From positions 744,001-808,000 of the forward strand of contig NZ_CP150145.1 in assembly GCF_037963835.1 (NCBI RefSeq): a DNA stretch of 64,000 nt. Direction: 5' to 3'. The stretch's first letter is position 1. Every line of letters begins with the position of its first letter. Made by a program: the position numbers and the translations under genes. The notes under the pieces were generated by a model. That model was given only the letters and a program-made list of their open reading frames with translations. It ran no database searches and had not been told where the DNA came from. This stretch comes from Paenibacillus sp. FSL H8-0332 (GTDB lineage: Bacteria > Bacillota > Bacilli > Paenibacillales > Paenibacillaceae). Below, one piece after another: positions 50,219 through 59,857 of this stretch.

Positions 50219-52010
50219 GAGGTTCCTCCTTAATCAGAACGTTCCCGGACGGCAGCAGCATGCGGATCGTCAAGCCTTCGCCCGGAGCGCCTGTGAGCAG
50301 GATTTGTGTCTCCGCCCCGAACAGCAGCTTCATGCGCATCCATACATTTTGCAGCCCGATGTTCTCGGAAGACTCTTCCTGCTGGAGATGGAGCTGCAGC
50401 TTCCTCAGCTCAGCCTCTTCCAGACCGGTTCCGTCGTCCTCGACTTGTACAATAATATGGCTCCCTCCGGGGCTTCTGTATACCCGCACATTGATATGCC
50501 CTTCCGGTGCCTTCCGCGGGAGAATGCCGTGGAACACGGAGTTCTCAATCAGCGGCTGCAGACCCAGCTTCGGAATCATCATGCCACGCAGCGGCTCCTC
50601 GATCTCAGCCTCCAGATGAATCTGGCATTTGTAACGCATATTCAGCAGCCCGACATAATCCGCCAGATATTCAAGCTCCTGCTGAAGCTGTACCGTCTGC
50701 TCGAAATTCTCCATCGAATACCGCAGCAAGGCCACCAGCCGTCCCATCAGGGAGTTGATCTTCTCATAATCCTTCATCATGGCGAACATACGGATCGTAT
50801 TGAGGGTATTGTACATGAAATGGGGGTTGATCTGCGATTGCAGCGCCCGGATCTCCAGCTTGCGCTTCAGATCCTCCGAATCATGCAGGTCTGCAAGCAG
50901 ATCCTGTATGCGGACAGCCATTGTATTGAGCATCCGGCCCAGATCCCCGATCTCATTACTCTCGAAATGGGTGACCCGGGCGTCGAAATTCCCTTTTTTC
51001 AGAGCATCGACCTGCCGCTTCACAGCCTGTAGAGGCCGGTAGAGCTGATACCCGAAGCCGACCACACAGAGCGCCCCCAGACAGACCAGTATCAGCAGAA
51101 AATAAGTGACCGTCCGGCGGATGATCTCGGCGCTGGCGGTAAGCTCCTTGGACGGAATCTCCGAGAGTACGATCCACTTGTCGTAGGTGGAGGTCTGCTT
51201 GACAGAGACAATAGAGGAGCCTGCCGCGAACTGATCCGGGCGCTTCAGCTCCTTCCAGCGCTTCAGAATCTCCTGCACCCGCTGCGTATCCTCCTGCTTC
51301 TCGAGCTTGCTGGTCGTGGCAATGGTCAGGCCGTCTTCTGTCAGCAGGGAGATGGAGCCCTCGCTCCCAAGCTGAATATTCTCAATCTGCTGCTGGTATT
51401 GGCTGTTATTCATGGAGATCAGCAGCACGCCCTTCAGGTCCTTATATAAGTCGAAGGGAACGCGTGAGATATAATAGGTGGACGAATGAAGGATAGCAAG
51501 TTCAGGCAGGGAGTGCTTGTCCAGAAAAAGATTCGGCCGTCCCGAAGCCAGATACGCTTCAATCAGCGGCCCGTATGGAGACTCCTTCAGCATGGCCGGG
51601 GCTTCTGTGGAGGAGAGGACTTCTCCTGTAACGGCGGAATAGACCTGCAGACCCTCCACATTCCCGATGATGGCGGAGGCGCCGCTGAGCACGGAGATCA
51701 GATCCTTTTTGCGGACCACCTCTTCAAAATATTGAGCCGACGGCGACACCAGCGCACTCTGAATGGACGAGATCCGGGAGTACTGCTCGCTGAGTTCCCG
51801 CAGCCGGGTCATGGTTAATTCAATCCGGTCTACGACCTGATTGACGAGCTGGGCATTCAGGCGGTTCACCTGCTGCTCCACTGTCGTACTGGATACGCTT
51901 ACAGAGATGAAGGACAGCACAATCAGCGGAATCACCGAGATGGCGAACATGACCACAATCATCTTAATATAGAAGCTCCGCCGCAAAAAGCTGAAAAAGG
52001 GTGAATTCAT
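50205..52010 (-). CDS. YesM-type membrane histidine kinase
   Basis: A 601-residue sensor kinase with two membrane helices (about 13-35 and 290-312) flanking a dCache-like extracellular domain. A HAMP segment follows, then the His_kinase box with the phosphoacceptor in LQSQINPHFMYNTL, and a HATPase_c domain with LIENSVFHGI and VEDDGTGL. It probably senses an extracellular glycan or a ligand-loaded binding protein and phosphorylates the YesN partner encoded downstream. Confidence 0.93.
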   Translation of the reverse strand: MNSPFFSFLRRSFYIKMIVVMFAISVIPLIVLSFISVSVSSTTVEQQVNRLNAQLVNQVVDRIELTMTRLRELSEQYSRISSIQSALVSPSAQYFEEVVRKKDLISVLSGASAIIGNVEGLQVYSAVTGEVLSSTEAPAMLKESPYGPLIEAYLASGRPNLFLDKHSLPELAILHSSTYYISRVPFDLYKDLKGVLLISMNNSQYQQQIENIQLGSEGSISLLTEDGLTIATTSKLEKQEDTQRVQEILKRWKELKRPDQFAAGSSIVSVKQTSTYDKWIVLSEIPSKELTASAEIIRRTVTYFLLILVCLGALCVVGFGYQLYRPLQAVKRQVDALKKGNFDARVTHFESNEIGDLGRMLNTMAVRIQDLLADLHDSEDLKRKLEIRALQSQINPHFMYNTLNTIRMFAMMKDYEKINSLMGRLVALLRYSMENFEQTVQLQQELEYLADYVGLLNMRYKCQIHLEAEIEEPLRGMMIPKLGLQPLIENSVFHGILPRKAPEGHINVRVYRSPGGSHIIVQVEDDGTGLEEAELRKLQLHLQQEESSENIGLQNVWMRMKLLFGAETQILLTGAPGEGLTIRMLLPSGNVLIKEEPHESL

Positions 52011-52128
52011 AGAGTCACATCCGTTAAGGGGTTTTGGACTACGGATACCGGGCAGGCTATCCTAAACAGATTATAGTACATTGGCGGACATGGAGATACC
52101 TGCGGACCGGCAAATCTTAAAAATGGTG

Positions 52129-52188
52129 ACACTTTGGCTGGAATCCGGCATGTTCTTAAGCTCCGGCGTCTTCTATAATCCAAAGTGT
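52129..52188 (+). promoter_or_regulatory. Promoter with 9-bp inverted arms upstream of the sugar-binding protein gene
   Basis: A consensus -10 TATAAT (52174-52179) is preceded 17 bp upstream by a poor -35 (TGTTCT), as expected for an activated promoter. ACACTTTGG (52129-52137) and CCAAAGTGT (52180-52188) are perfect inverted arms on either side of it. The YesN-type AraC regulator encoded divergently is the likely binder. Confidence 0.45.
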
Positions 52189-52233
52189 AAGCACGATGTA
52201 AACGCAATCAATACAAGCAAATGGGGGATGACA

Positions 52234-53805
52234 ATGAGTATCACAAGAAAGCTTGTACCGCTTGTAGCTTCAGCGGCATTGATGGTAACTGCACTGGCAG
52301 GCTGCGGCGGCGGTAACAATTCAGCAGCAGGCAGCACAGCGGCACCGGAAGGCAGTACACCAAGCGGTGCGGCCGGCAAGCCGGCCAGCATCAAGGCCAT
52401 GACCATTCTTTTCGGTAATCCGCCGGAGATGACGAACAACAAGGCGCTGGAGGATCTGGAGAAGCGCGGCAATGTAGATCTGAACGTTACCTTCGTTCCA
52501 TCCGAGGCCTATACGGATAAACTCTCTGTGGCAGTATCCGCCGGAGATTCCTATGACCTGCTGCTGATGGATGGCGGCAAGGACGATAAATTCAACAACC
52601 TGGTGAAAATGGGCGCTTTTCATGACCTGACGCCTTACCTTGCGAAGACCAAGAATATCAGCCAGATTGATGAAGTGGTCTGGAACGGTGCCAAGATTGA
52701 CGGCAAATCCTACGGAATTCCCCGGCCTCGCGGTCTCTACGGCGGAGGTGAAGCCAATATTCTGATCCGCAAGGATTGGCTGGATAAATATAATCTGCCG
52801 GTTCCGAAGACCATGGATGAGCTGACGAATGCGCTTGCGGTGTTCAAGGAGAAGGACCCGGCGGGCGGCGGCAAAACCATTCCGTTCACGATCTACGGTT
52901 CAGACGGTGTGAACAGCCCCGGGCCTTTCTCGGGTGTCCTCCCGATCCAGTATGCCTTTGGCATTCCTAATGTGTGGAAGCTGGACGGAGACAACGTGGT
53001 CCGTGATTTCCAGACGCCTGAATACAAGGCATTCCTGGAGTGGCTGAGAGATTCCTGGAGTAAGGGCCTGATCGACAAGGATGCGCCGGTACTGAAGAAC
53101 CAGGGGCAGGCGCGGAGTAAGTTCCTTGCGGGCACAGCGGGTGCTTTTGTCGGGAATGTCAGTGATATTGTAGAGACCAACGTAGAAAAGCTGAAGCAGA
53201 CGGACCCGAAGGCCGAAATCGCGATTGTCGATGTGCTTGAAGGCGCGAACGGACAGAAGGGTGCTTCTGTACTTTCCGGGTACTACGGACTGTGGGCGGT
53301 TCCAAGCTCCGTGCCGGAGGATAAGGTGCAGCAGATTGTAGACTTCCTTGACTTCACGGCCTCTGAAGAGAATGTAGCGTTCTCCAAAGCGGGAGTCACC
53401 GGCATCCATTCCAGTGATTTCAAGAATGGGGTTGCGGTGCAGACCGAGGAGCAGAAGAAGCAGTATGAGCTGGATAAGCCGAACAATTTCATTTTGGAGA
53501 ACCGTGCAGATCCATATGTGTATGCCAACTCTAAGGAGCCGGACATCCTGGCGCTGCAAAAGGCGACCCTGGATACGATCAGCAAGATCGGAGTGGAGAA
53601 TCCGTTCCTCAGCTACAACTCACAGTATGCCAGCAAGAATCCGGACAGCTATAAGAAAATGAGTGCGGTAATGACGAAGTATGTGCTGGGCGAGGGAGCC
53701 TGGGAGGATGTGCAGAAGGAAATTGATACCTGGACGAAGGGTTCAGGCGAGCAGATCACCAAGGAACTGCTAGACCAGTATCACGCAGAGCATTCCACGA
53801 AGTAA
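52234..53805 (+). CDS. Family 1 sugar-binding lipoprotein
   Basis: A 523-residue binding lipoprotein with lipobox ALAGC (Cys about 25) and a Gly/Ser/Ala spacer. The SBP_bac_1-like fold is of the large type that accompanies LplB/LplC permeases (DLTPYLAKTKNISQIDEVVW, GIPRPRGLYGGGEANILIRKDWLDK). ATG 52234 has GGGGGA six bases upstream; a longer frame has no support. It probably binds an oligosaccharide released by the heparinase-like lyase encoded three genes downstream or by similar enzymes. Confidence 0.9.
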   Translation: MSITRKLVPLVASAALMVTALAGCGGGNNSAAGSTAAPEGSTPSGAAGKPASIKAMTILFGNPPEMTNNKALEDLEKRGNVDLNVTFVPSEAYTDKLSVAVSAGDSYDLLLMDGGKDDKFNNLVKMGAFHDLTPYLAKTKNISQIDEVVWNGAKIDGKSYGIPRPRGLYGGGEANILIRKDWLDKYNLPVPKTMDELTNALAVFKEKDPAGGGKTIPFTIYGSDGVNSPGPFSGVLPIQYAFGIPNVWKLDGDNVVRDFQTPEYKAFLEWLRDSWSKGLIDKDAPVLKNQGQARSKFLAGTAGAFVGNVSDIVETNVEKLKQTDPKAEIAIVDVLEGANGQKGASVLSGYYGLWAVPSSVPEDKVQQIVDFLDFTASEENVAFSKAGVTGIHSSDFKNGVAVQTEEQKKQYELDKPNNFILENRADPYVYANSKEPDILALQKATLDTISKIGVENPFLSYNSQYASKNPDSYKKMSAVMTKYVLGEGAWEDVQKEIDTWTKGSGEQITKELLDQYHAEHSTK

Positions 53806-53823
53806 TACAACACAATACACAGA

Positions 53824-53856
53824 GGCAAAGGAGGGGGCTTTCCCCTTTCTTTTGCC
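53824..53856 (+). terminator. Stem-loop between binding protein and permease genes
   Basis: GGCAAAGGAGGGGG pairs with CCCCTTTCTTTTGCC apart from a few mismatches. Located between the binding-protein stop and the permease start, it probably works as a partial terminator or 3' stabiliser that keeps binding-protein mRNA in excess. Confidence 0.55.
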
Positions 53857-53880
53857 CATTTGGATAAGGAGGTTTAGCCT

Positions 53881-54789
53881 GTGCAGAGAGCTTTACGACC
53901 CAAACGGTTTCATCAGCTATGGCCCTTTTATTTACTGGCAGCACCGGGTATTCTCTACTTTCTCACCTTTCATTACATCCCGATGACAGGACTCATTCTG
54001 GCCTTCAAGGAATACAGCCCGTTCAAGGGCATGATGGACAGTCCCTGGGTAGGGCTGGATAATTTCAGACAGTTTTTCGGAACCTCCGATTTCTATATGT
54101 TGCTGAAAAATACGCTGCTGATCAGTCTGCTGAATCTGATCATTTATTTTCCCTTTACCATCTTCCTGTCGCTGCTTCTGAATGAAGTACGGCTCAAGGT
54201 GTTCAAGCGTGTCTCGCAGACCATCGTATATCTGCCCCATTTTCTCTCCTGGGTCGTGATTTACGGGATTACGATTTCCTTCTTTGGGCCTTCGGGCGTC
54301 ATTAACCATTACCTCGGCCAGTGGTTTGACGGCAACGCCAATTTCCTGGTCAGCAACGAATGGTTCCGGCCGCTGGTCATCTTCCAGTCGATCTGGAAGG
54401 ATGCGGGCTGGGGCACGATTATCTTCCTGGCGGCACTGGCGGGGATTAACCCTGAGCAGTATGAAGCAGCCAAGGTGGATGGAGCAAGCCGACTGCAGAG
54501 CATCTGGCATATTACGCTCCCCGGCATCAAAGGGACCATCGTGATTCTGCTGCTGCTTCGTCTCGGATCCTCTATGGACTCCAACTTCATGCAGATCTTC
54601 CTGATGACCAATAGCCTTAACCTCGATGTTTCCAATGTGTTCGATCTGTTCGTCTACCATGTCGGTCTGGAGCAATTCAATTACAGCTTCGCGATTACCG
54701 TAGGCATGTTCAAATCCGTTGCCAGTCTGATCCTGGTCCTCGGAGCCAATTATGCGGCTAGGCTGCTTGGCGAGGAAGGCATATTCTAG
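53881..54789 (+). CDS. LplB-type sugar ABC transporter permease
   Basis: A 302-residue permease with six membrane helices and the MalF/LplB EAA loop EQYEAAKVDGASRLQSIWHITLPGI. The N-terminal FYLLAAPGILYFLTFHYIPMTG region is typical of LplB/YtcP proteins. GTG 53881 follows AAGGAGG. No dedicated ATPase is encoded nearby; in Bacillales the shared MsmX-type ATPase usually serves these transporters. Confidence 0.93.
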   Translation: MQRALRPKRFHQLWPFYLLAAPGILYFLTFHYIPMTGLILAFKEYSPFKGMMDSPWVGLDNFRQFFGTSDFYMLLKNTLLISLLNLIIYFPFTIFLSLLLNEVRLKVFKRVSQTIVYLPHFLSWVVIYGITISFFGPSGVINHYLGQWFDGNANFLVSNEWFRPLVIFQSIWKDAGWGTIIFLAALAGINPEQYEAAKVDGASRLQSIWHITLPGIKGTIVILLLLRLGSSMDSNFMQIFLMTNSLNLDVSNVFDLFVYHVGLEQFNYSFAITVGMFKSVASLILVLGANYAARLLGEEGIF

Positions 54790-54813
54790 AACAAGAACAG
54801 GAGTGGAGAGGTT

Positions 54814-55683
54814 ATGAAGCTTAAGGCAACCTGGTTTGACACCATTATTGTAGTCATTATTTGCTTAATCAGCTTGCTGGTTATTCTGCCTTTTCTGTAT
54901 ATTATCGCGGTCTCGTTCAGTCCGCCGGGAGATTCGATGGCCGGGAATTTCTTCATCTGGCCTAAGCACTGGACACTGGACGCCTACAGCTATCTGCTGA
55001 ATGCGAATACGTTCCTGACCTCCGTCAAGAACTCTGTCATTATCACGGCGATGGGCACGGTGCTCAGCCTGTTTGTCTCGATTACACTGGCTTATGCCCT
55101 GTCGAAGAAATTTCTGCCCGGACGCCGGATCATGCTGCTGGTTATTTTCTTCACGATGATCTTTCACGGAGGCATGATTCCGAACTATCTGGTCGTCAAA
55201 AATCTGGGCCTGATCGATTCCTACTGGGCAGTAGTGCTTCCGGCAGCCTCCAGTGCCTTCAATATCATGGTCATCCGCTCGTTCTTCCAGAGCCTGCCTG
55301 AGAGTCTGGACGAAGCGGCAAGAATCGACGGGGCGGGGGAATTCAGGATTCTCTACTCGATCGTGCTGCCGCTGTCCAAACCGATTATCGCCACCTTCAC
55401 CCTGTTCTTCATGGTGCAGTTCTGGAACGAGTTCTTCTCGGCGGTCATCTACCTGAATGATACGACGCGCTGGCCGATTCAACCGCTCCTGCGGCAGATG
55501 GTAGCGATCAGCGCCTCCAATATCTCGGCAGAGGCGGCGGTGGATGCCTCGCTTGCAGCCAATCTTGGACCCAATGTCCAGAATGCGGCCATTCTGCTGG
55601 CGATGCTGCCTATAGTCATGGTGTACCCTTTCCTGCAAAAGTATTTTGCCAAGGGTGCCATGCTAGGTTCGATTAAGGAATAG
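54814..55683 (+). CDS. LplC-type sugar ABC transporter permease
   Basis: A 289-residue permease with six helices and the EAA loop SLDEAARIDGAGEFRILYSIVLPLSKP, ending in the LplC-type tail FLQKYFAKGAMLGSIKE. It pairs with the preceding permease. AGGAGTGGAGAGG precedes ATG 54814. The lyase gene follows within 45 bp in the same operon. Confidence 0.94.
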   Translation: MKLKATWFDTIIVVIICLISLLVILPFLYIIAVSFSPPGDSMAGNFFIWPKHWTLDAYSYLLNANTFLTSVKNSVIITAMGTVLSLFVSITLAYALSKKFLPGRRIMLLVIFFTMIFHGGMIPNYLVVKNLGLIDSYWAVVLPAASSAFNIMVIRSFFQSLPESLDEAARIDGAGEFRILYSIVLPLSKPIIATFTLFFMVQFWNEFFSAVIYLNDTTRWPIQPLLRQMVAISASNISAEAAVDASLAANLGPNVQNAAILLAMLPIVMVYPFLQKYFAKGAMLGSIKE

Positions 55684-55727
55684 ACATTCAGGCGGAGAGA
55701 TCCGCGAATATAAAGGTGATGATTGAA

Positions 55728-57938
55728 TTGACTATGGGTTATAAGGACCTGCGGCACAATCCCGCATACACGAAGCCGCAGCTTTCTGCTGGAGAATTCT
55801 TAAGCACGATGCTGGATTTGAACAGACCGGAGCTTGCAGAGGTAGCTGCAAAGCTGGACTTAGGCGATGTCCCCGGAGCACAGGATGCTTATTTAGAAGT
55901 CATTGCAGCGGGTAACAACGGAAGATATTACTTTGAGGTGAAGGATGTTCCTGGGCTTACGGCGTACGCCGCCAGCCATTACAGCGGAGAGGAGGAGGCG
56001 CAGCAGGATATTGCCGAGGCGGACCGGATTGTGGAGGGGGATATTCCCCTGTTCAAAGGGAAAAGAGTGGTCTTCCGGCACGGAAGCTATGACTGGAACA
56101 GCTGGCTGTTCGACAGCTCGCAGTATCAGCTGCATCTGACCCGGTTCGTCTATGTGAAGCGCCTGTCCAGAGCCTATGCGCTGACCGGTGATGACAAATA
56201 CGCCAAATGCTTCAATGATATGATCAGCCATTTCATTGACGATAACCCTATGCCGGTGGATGATACGTTCCGGGCGGAGCATTCAACCTGGGACCCCCTG
56301 TCGGCAGGTGTGCGGATGTTCATGCTGCCGGAAGCCTTCATTACCTTCTTCGGCTCCCCGGCCTTCGAGCCTGAGGTGAAGCTGAAGCTGATTCAGTCCT
56401 TCCAGCAGCATGGGGAATATGTCCGCAAATACCATGCCAGCGGCGGCAACCATGTCTGCATGCAGCTCCGGGGGCTGACTCAGACGGCGCTGCTTCTGCC
56501 GGAGCTGAAGGATTCTGCTGCGTGGCTGGAATACGCCGGACGTAAGCTGCCGGGATACATCCTTGAGAACGTCTACCCCGACGGGGTACAGTTCGAAGGC
56601 AGCCCGAATTACCACCTGATCGTCATGCGCGAGCTGTATGAACTGGTGGTTCTGTACCAGAAGCTCGGCATCGATGCCGGAGAATACCAGGAGACGCTGG
56701 AGAAAATGTATGTCGTCACGATGCATCTGCTGGCACCGGACGGGCAGCTGGTCAAGTTCGGCGATACCGATGTTCAGGTGCTCAGCGAGCTGCGCAATGT
56801 CATGAGCCTGGGCGCTTATCTGTATCAGCGGGGGGACTTCAAAGCGCTCGGGCATGAGCGGCTGCCGTTCTCTCTGCTGTGGAGAGTGGGGCCGGAGGCT
56901 GCAACGGAGTATGATAAGCTGAAGGCCGTGGAGCCTGCGGAGACGGCAGCCTGCTTCCCGGCAGGCGGATATGTGACCTCGCGCCAGGGCTGGAGCCGCA
57001 GTGATATGTACATGGCGATGCGTGCAGGTGTCGGGATCGGCGGGCATGCGCATTCCGATGCGCTCAGTCTGGTGCTCTACGCCGGAGGACGCGAGCTGCT
57101 GGCGGATTCGGGTATGGGCTTGTTCGAGTGGAACAAGGAACGTAAATATACAGTCTCGACCCGGGCCCATAACACTGTAGTTATCGACGGGCAGGACCAG
57201 CATGTCCGCAGCTTCCACTGGAATACGCCGCCTACGGCGAGCTGCAGAATCTGGGATACAGAGTTCAATGAAGCCTATGATTATGCCTTTGCGAGCCAGT
57301 ACGGGTATACCCGGTACGAAGATCCGGTGGTTCACTCCCGCAAGGTGCTGTTCGTCAAGAACAGCTATTGGCTGATCGTGGACCTGTTCGAAGCAGAAGG
57401 CCAGCACCGTTATGAGCAGTACTTCCACCTGCCGCCGGGTGCAGCGGCCTACGATTCTCTCAGCGGGGAAGTGGTCTCGCAGCTGGAGGGAGCCAATCTG
57501 CTGCTGAAGCCGCTGCCCTCCGGGCTGGCGGAGGACCAGCTGACGCTGGAGCAGGGACTGATCTTCAAGCAGGGCCACTACAGCGGGAATCCGGTAATGA
57601 AACGTTCCCTTACCTTGACTGGGAGTGCGGCGATCGTAACCCTGGCCGTTCCCTTCGGCGCAGCGAAGCCGCAGGTGCATGCAGAACGGCTGCCTGTCCG
57701 GCAACATGGGGAATTGCTCTCGGTGCAGGAGGCAACTGCGCTGCGTATCGTGATGGAGGATCGGGTGGATGACATCTGCCTTTACCATAAGAGTGTCGAT
57801 GTCACCAGCTACCTTGACCATACCGGCAATATTATCTCCGAGGCGCTGCTGCCCCACAAGACGGAGCCGGAAGGCATCGCGTTTGCCGGAGGCAGCTATA
57901 ACCGGGATGTTATTGTTAATATTGGTCTTAGAGAATAG
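55728..57938 (+). CDS. Heparinase II/III-family polysaccharide lyase, cytoplasmic
   Basis: A 736-residue enzyme with an alpha/alpha-toroid N-terminal region (about 80-370) and the heparinase II/III beta-sandwich, containing GVGIGGHAHSDALSLVLYAGGRELLADSG and STRAHNTVVIDG. The Tyr/His chemistry of the family suggests beta-elimination of uronic-acid glycans. No signal peptide is present, so it probably degrades imported oligosaccharides. AAAGGTGAT best fits TTG 55728; ATG 55719 or 55734 are alternatives. It is the fourth gene of the binding protein/LplB/LplC operon. Confidence 0.88.
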   Translation: MTMGYKDLRHNPAYTKPQLSAGEFLSTMLDLNRPELAEVAAKLDLGDVPGAQDAYLEVIAAGNNGRYYFEVKDVPGLTAYAASHYSGEEEAQQDIAEADRIVEGDIPLFKGKRVVFRHGSYDWNSWLFDSSQYQLHLTRFVYVKRLSRAYALTGDDKYAKCFNDMISHFIDDNPMPVDDTFRAEHSTWDPLSAGVRMFMLPEAFITFFGSPAFEPEVKLKLIQSFQQHGEYVRKYHASGGNHVCMQLRGLTQTALLLPELKDSAAWLEYAGRKLPGYILENVYPDGVQFEGSPNYHLIVMRELYELVVLYQKLGIDAGEYQETLEKMYVVTMHLLAPDGQLVKFGDTDVQVLSELRNVMSLGAYLYQRGDFKALGHERLPFSLLWRVGPEAATEYDKLKAVEPAETAACFPAGGYVTSRQGWSRSDMYMAMRAGVGIGGHAHSDALSLVLYAGGRELLADSGMGLFEWNKERKYTVSTRAHNTVVIDGQDQHVRSFHWNTPPTASCRIWDTEFNEAYDYAFASQYGYTRYEDPVVHSRKVLFVKNSYWLIVDLFEAEGQHRYEQYFHLPPGAAAYDSLSGEVVSQLEGANLLLKPLPSGLAEDQLTLEQGLIFKQGHYSGNPVMKRSLTLTGSAAIVTLAVPFGAAKPQVHAERLPVRQHGELLSVQEATALRIVMEDRVDDICLYHKSVDVTSYLDHTGNIISEALLPHKTEPEGIAFAGGSYNRDVIVNIGLRE

Positions 57939-57946
57939 CAGAACAG

Positions 57947-57992
57947 AACTAAGCAACGCCCATCCTGAAGCGGGGATGGGCGTTGCTTAGTT
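57947..57992. terminator. Bidirectional terminator, 19-bp perfect stem
   Basis: The arms 57947-57965 and 57974-57992 are perfectly complementary over 19 bp (beginning AACTAAGCAACG) around an 8-base loop. It lies between the converging lyase and FhuF-like genes and overlaps the latter's stop codon. Confidence 0.88.
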
Positions 57993-58778
57993 GTCAAATA
58001 TATTCCATCTCTCTTCCGGTGATAGCTTGGGGCAAGTGCTGCAATACTCTCCGGCATCAGGCCCAATCCTGATCCGGTAGGCCAGGCAGCAATGCTTGCG
58101 CAGATAGAAGGGACGGCCTTGCAGCTTCGGATGCTCAACCTTGCGGAACCGCATGGATAATTCATCCGGCTTCTCCGGCTGAAGCAGGGTAGTATAATCC
58201 TGGCCGATGATCCGGCCCCGGTCCTCAAAGTCCCAGAGTTCCTTGTCCGTATGCAGCCGTCCATACAGGTTATGCAAATTATGCGCAATCAGCGACCACA
58301 TGACTTTCTCCTTGGCTCCCGTATACTCTGATACAGCCTGGAGCACCTGCCGTAAATGTGCCAGCAGGTGCTCCATATAATCGGAAAGGCAGGCTTGGCG
58401 TACTTCCGAAGGATTAACAGGCAATTTGTCCGTGGCTGTCGTCTCCGCTTCATAATGCATCATTCCTGCATCCGTTAGCCGGAACCGTAAAGCACCGGGC
58501 AGCAGAGAGAGCGGGGTATCGAAGAGAGTGATGGAGGCGGCCAGTCCCATGATCAACACCGAGTACCTTTTGGCAAACAAAGTTCCGACCACAAGACCTG
58601 CCGGTTCCCCAAGCTGAACCGATTGCTGGCCGATAATGAGCGGTAGCCGCGCTTCATCCAATAGATCTTCTGTACTGAACGGAAAAGAATTACTCCGGTT
58701 CTCCGTGACCGTCAAGGCAAAATGCTGCTGCATGAAATCTTGTATCGACTGACTCCCAAAAGGTTCAACGCCGCTCAT
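57987..58778 (-). CDS. FhuF-like siderophore-iron reductase
   Basis: A 263-residue protein with a central IucA/FhuF-like domain and a C-terminal Cys cluster: RKHCCLAYRI and YCSTCPKLS. In FhuF this CC...CxxC arrangement holds a [2Fe-2S] centre that reduces ferric siderophores in the cytoplasm. ATG 58778 overlaps the upstream binding-protein stop by 4 bp, indicating coupled translation. A longer start at 58790 is possible. Confidence 0.83.
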   Translation of the reverse strand: MSGVEPFGSQSIQDFMQQHFALTVTENRSNSFPFSTEDLLDEARLPLIIGQQSVQLGEPAGLVVGTLFAKRYSVLIMGLAASITLFDTPLSLLPGALRFRLTDAGMMHYEAETTATDKLPVNPSEVRQACLSDYMEHLLAHLRQVLQAVSEYTGAKEKVMWSLIAHNLHNLYGRLHTDKELWDFEDRGRIIGQDYTTLLQPEKPDELSMRFRKVEHPKLQGRPFYLRKHCCLAYRIRIGPDAGEYCSTCPKLSPEERWNIFDN

Positions 58779-59776
58779 GGCTCCATCCATGCGTTTATTT
58801 CATCAATAATCTCACCCCGGCCGATAACTCCCCAGCCCTTGAAGAGCCAAAAGGAATCGGTCTCATGAACCCTTCCTTCCTGTACGGCGGGAATGTTCTT
58901 CCAGAGTGCGCTCTTCTGCATATTGCCCAAAAAATCCCGGGCATTCGGGTCCGTCTCGAGGACGATAATGTCTGCCCCAAGCTCCGGCGTTTTCTCCAGA
59001 GATAAATCCGCTCTTTGCTCTTCCGGCGTAAGTGCTGCAGGCTCAAATCCGAGATCCTGGTAGAGCAAAGCATTGGTCGGATGACCTTTTTGTGCATACA
59101 CTTGGAGCGCCTTCTCGCGTACACGGAGATAGGCAAGTTTTTTGTTGTCCAGCGCTTTGATTTTCTCGCTGGCCTGGACCGTTTTCTGTTCCAGTTCAGC
59201 AATTTTTTCCTTCGCCAGGTCCGTCTTGTCATACATCTCCGCAATGGTTAGCAGATCCTTGGTCCAAAAGGAAGTATCGTCGCCATAATCAAGCCATTCA
59301 TTTCCAAGAACGATGGTAGGAGCGATTTTGTTCAGTTGCTCATACTTATTCTCGGCCGTCCGGCTCTCAATAAGAATCACATCCGGATCAAGCAAGGTAA
59401 TGGCCTCAAGGTTGGGATTATCCGCCGAACCTACAGTTTGTACCCCCTGCAGCTTGTCAGCCAGATAGGGAAGATACTCTCCTCCGTACCGGACCTCGGT
59501 GTTCACACCGGAGGGCTTCTCTCCGATAGTCAACAGATGATCTATGTACTCTGCCGCGAGAACAACGACCTTTTCGATTTTGGACGGAATCACGGCTTCT
59601 CCCTTAAGATGGGTAATTGTGCGTGTGCCCGGTTCCGCAGCCGCCTGATCCTTGGTTTGGGAAGCGGAGGGACTCTGCTCTCCGGAAGCCGGTTGTCCCG
59701 CTCTATTGCTGCAAGCGGCCAGTATCAGCAGCAGAACGGCAAGGAGCAGGATATGGATGGATTTCTTTCTATTCAT
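58775..59776 (-). CDS. Iron-siderophore-binding lipoprotein (FhuD-like)
   Basis: A 333-residue class III binding protein with lipobox LILAAC (Cys22) and the periplasmic-binding FhuD/FepB fold (KVVVLAAEYIDHLLTIGEKPSGV, LDPDVILIESRTAENKYEQL, and the long inter-lobe helix EKIAELEQKTVQASEKIKAL). It captures ferric siderophore for an importer not encoded here. AAAGGAG precedes the ATG at 59776. A near-perfect Fur box lies just upstream. Confidence 0.92.
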   Translation of the reverse strand: MNRKKSIHILLLAVLLLILAACSNRAGQPASGEQSPSASQTKDQAAAEPGTRTITHLKGEAVIPSKIEKVVVLAAEYIDHLLTIGEKPSGVNTEVRYGGEYLPYLADKLQGVQTVGSADNPNLEAITLLDPDVILIESRTAENKYEQLNKIAPTIVLGNEWLDYGDDTSFWTKDLLTIAEMYDKTDLAKEKIAELEQKTVQASEKIKALDNKKLAYLRVREKALQVYAQKGHPTNALLYQDLGFEPAALTPEEQRADLSLEKTPELGADIIVLETDPNARDFLGNMQKSALWKNIPAVQEGRVHETDSFWLFKGWGVIGRGEIIDEINAWMEP

Positions 59777-59802
59777 GGGTTTCTATTCTCCTTTGTGCGA
59801 TA

Positions 59803-59821
59803 GATAATAATAATCATTATC
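59803..59821 (-). promoter_or_regulatory. Fur box upstream of the siderophore-binding gene
   Basis: GATAATAATAATCATTATC matches the classical 19-bp Fur box GATAATGATAATCATTATC at 18 of 19 positions. It sits 27 bp upstream of the lipoprotein start and should repress the lipoprotein-reductase operon when iron is sufficient. Confidence 0.85.
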
Positions 59822-59857
59822 ATTATGATAGGAGAACGATGCATACTTTACAATGGA

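Noticed and set aside
56283..57956. 557-residue minus-strand frame opposite the heparinase-like gene
   Set aside because: It is the antisense of a clear heparinase II/III gene, with a composition full of His, Arg and Gln typical of reverse-frame artefacts and no recognisable motif.
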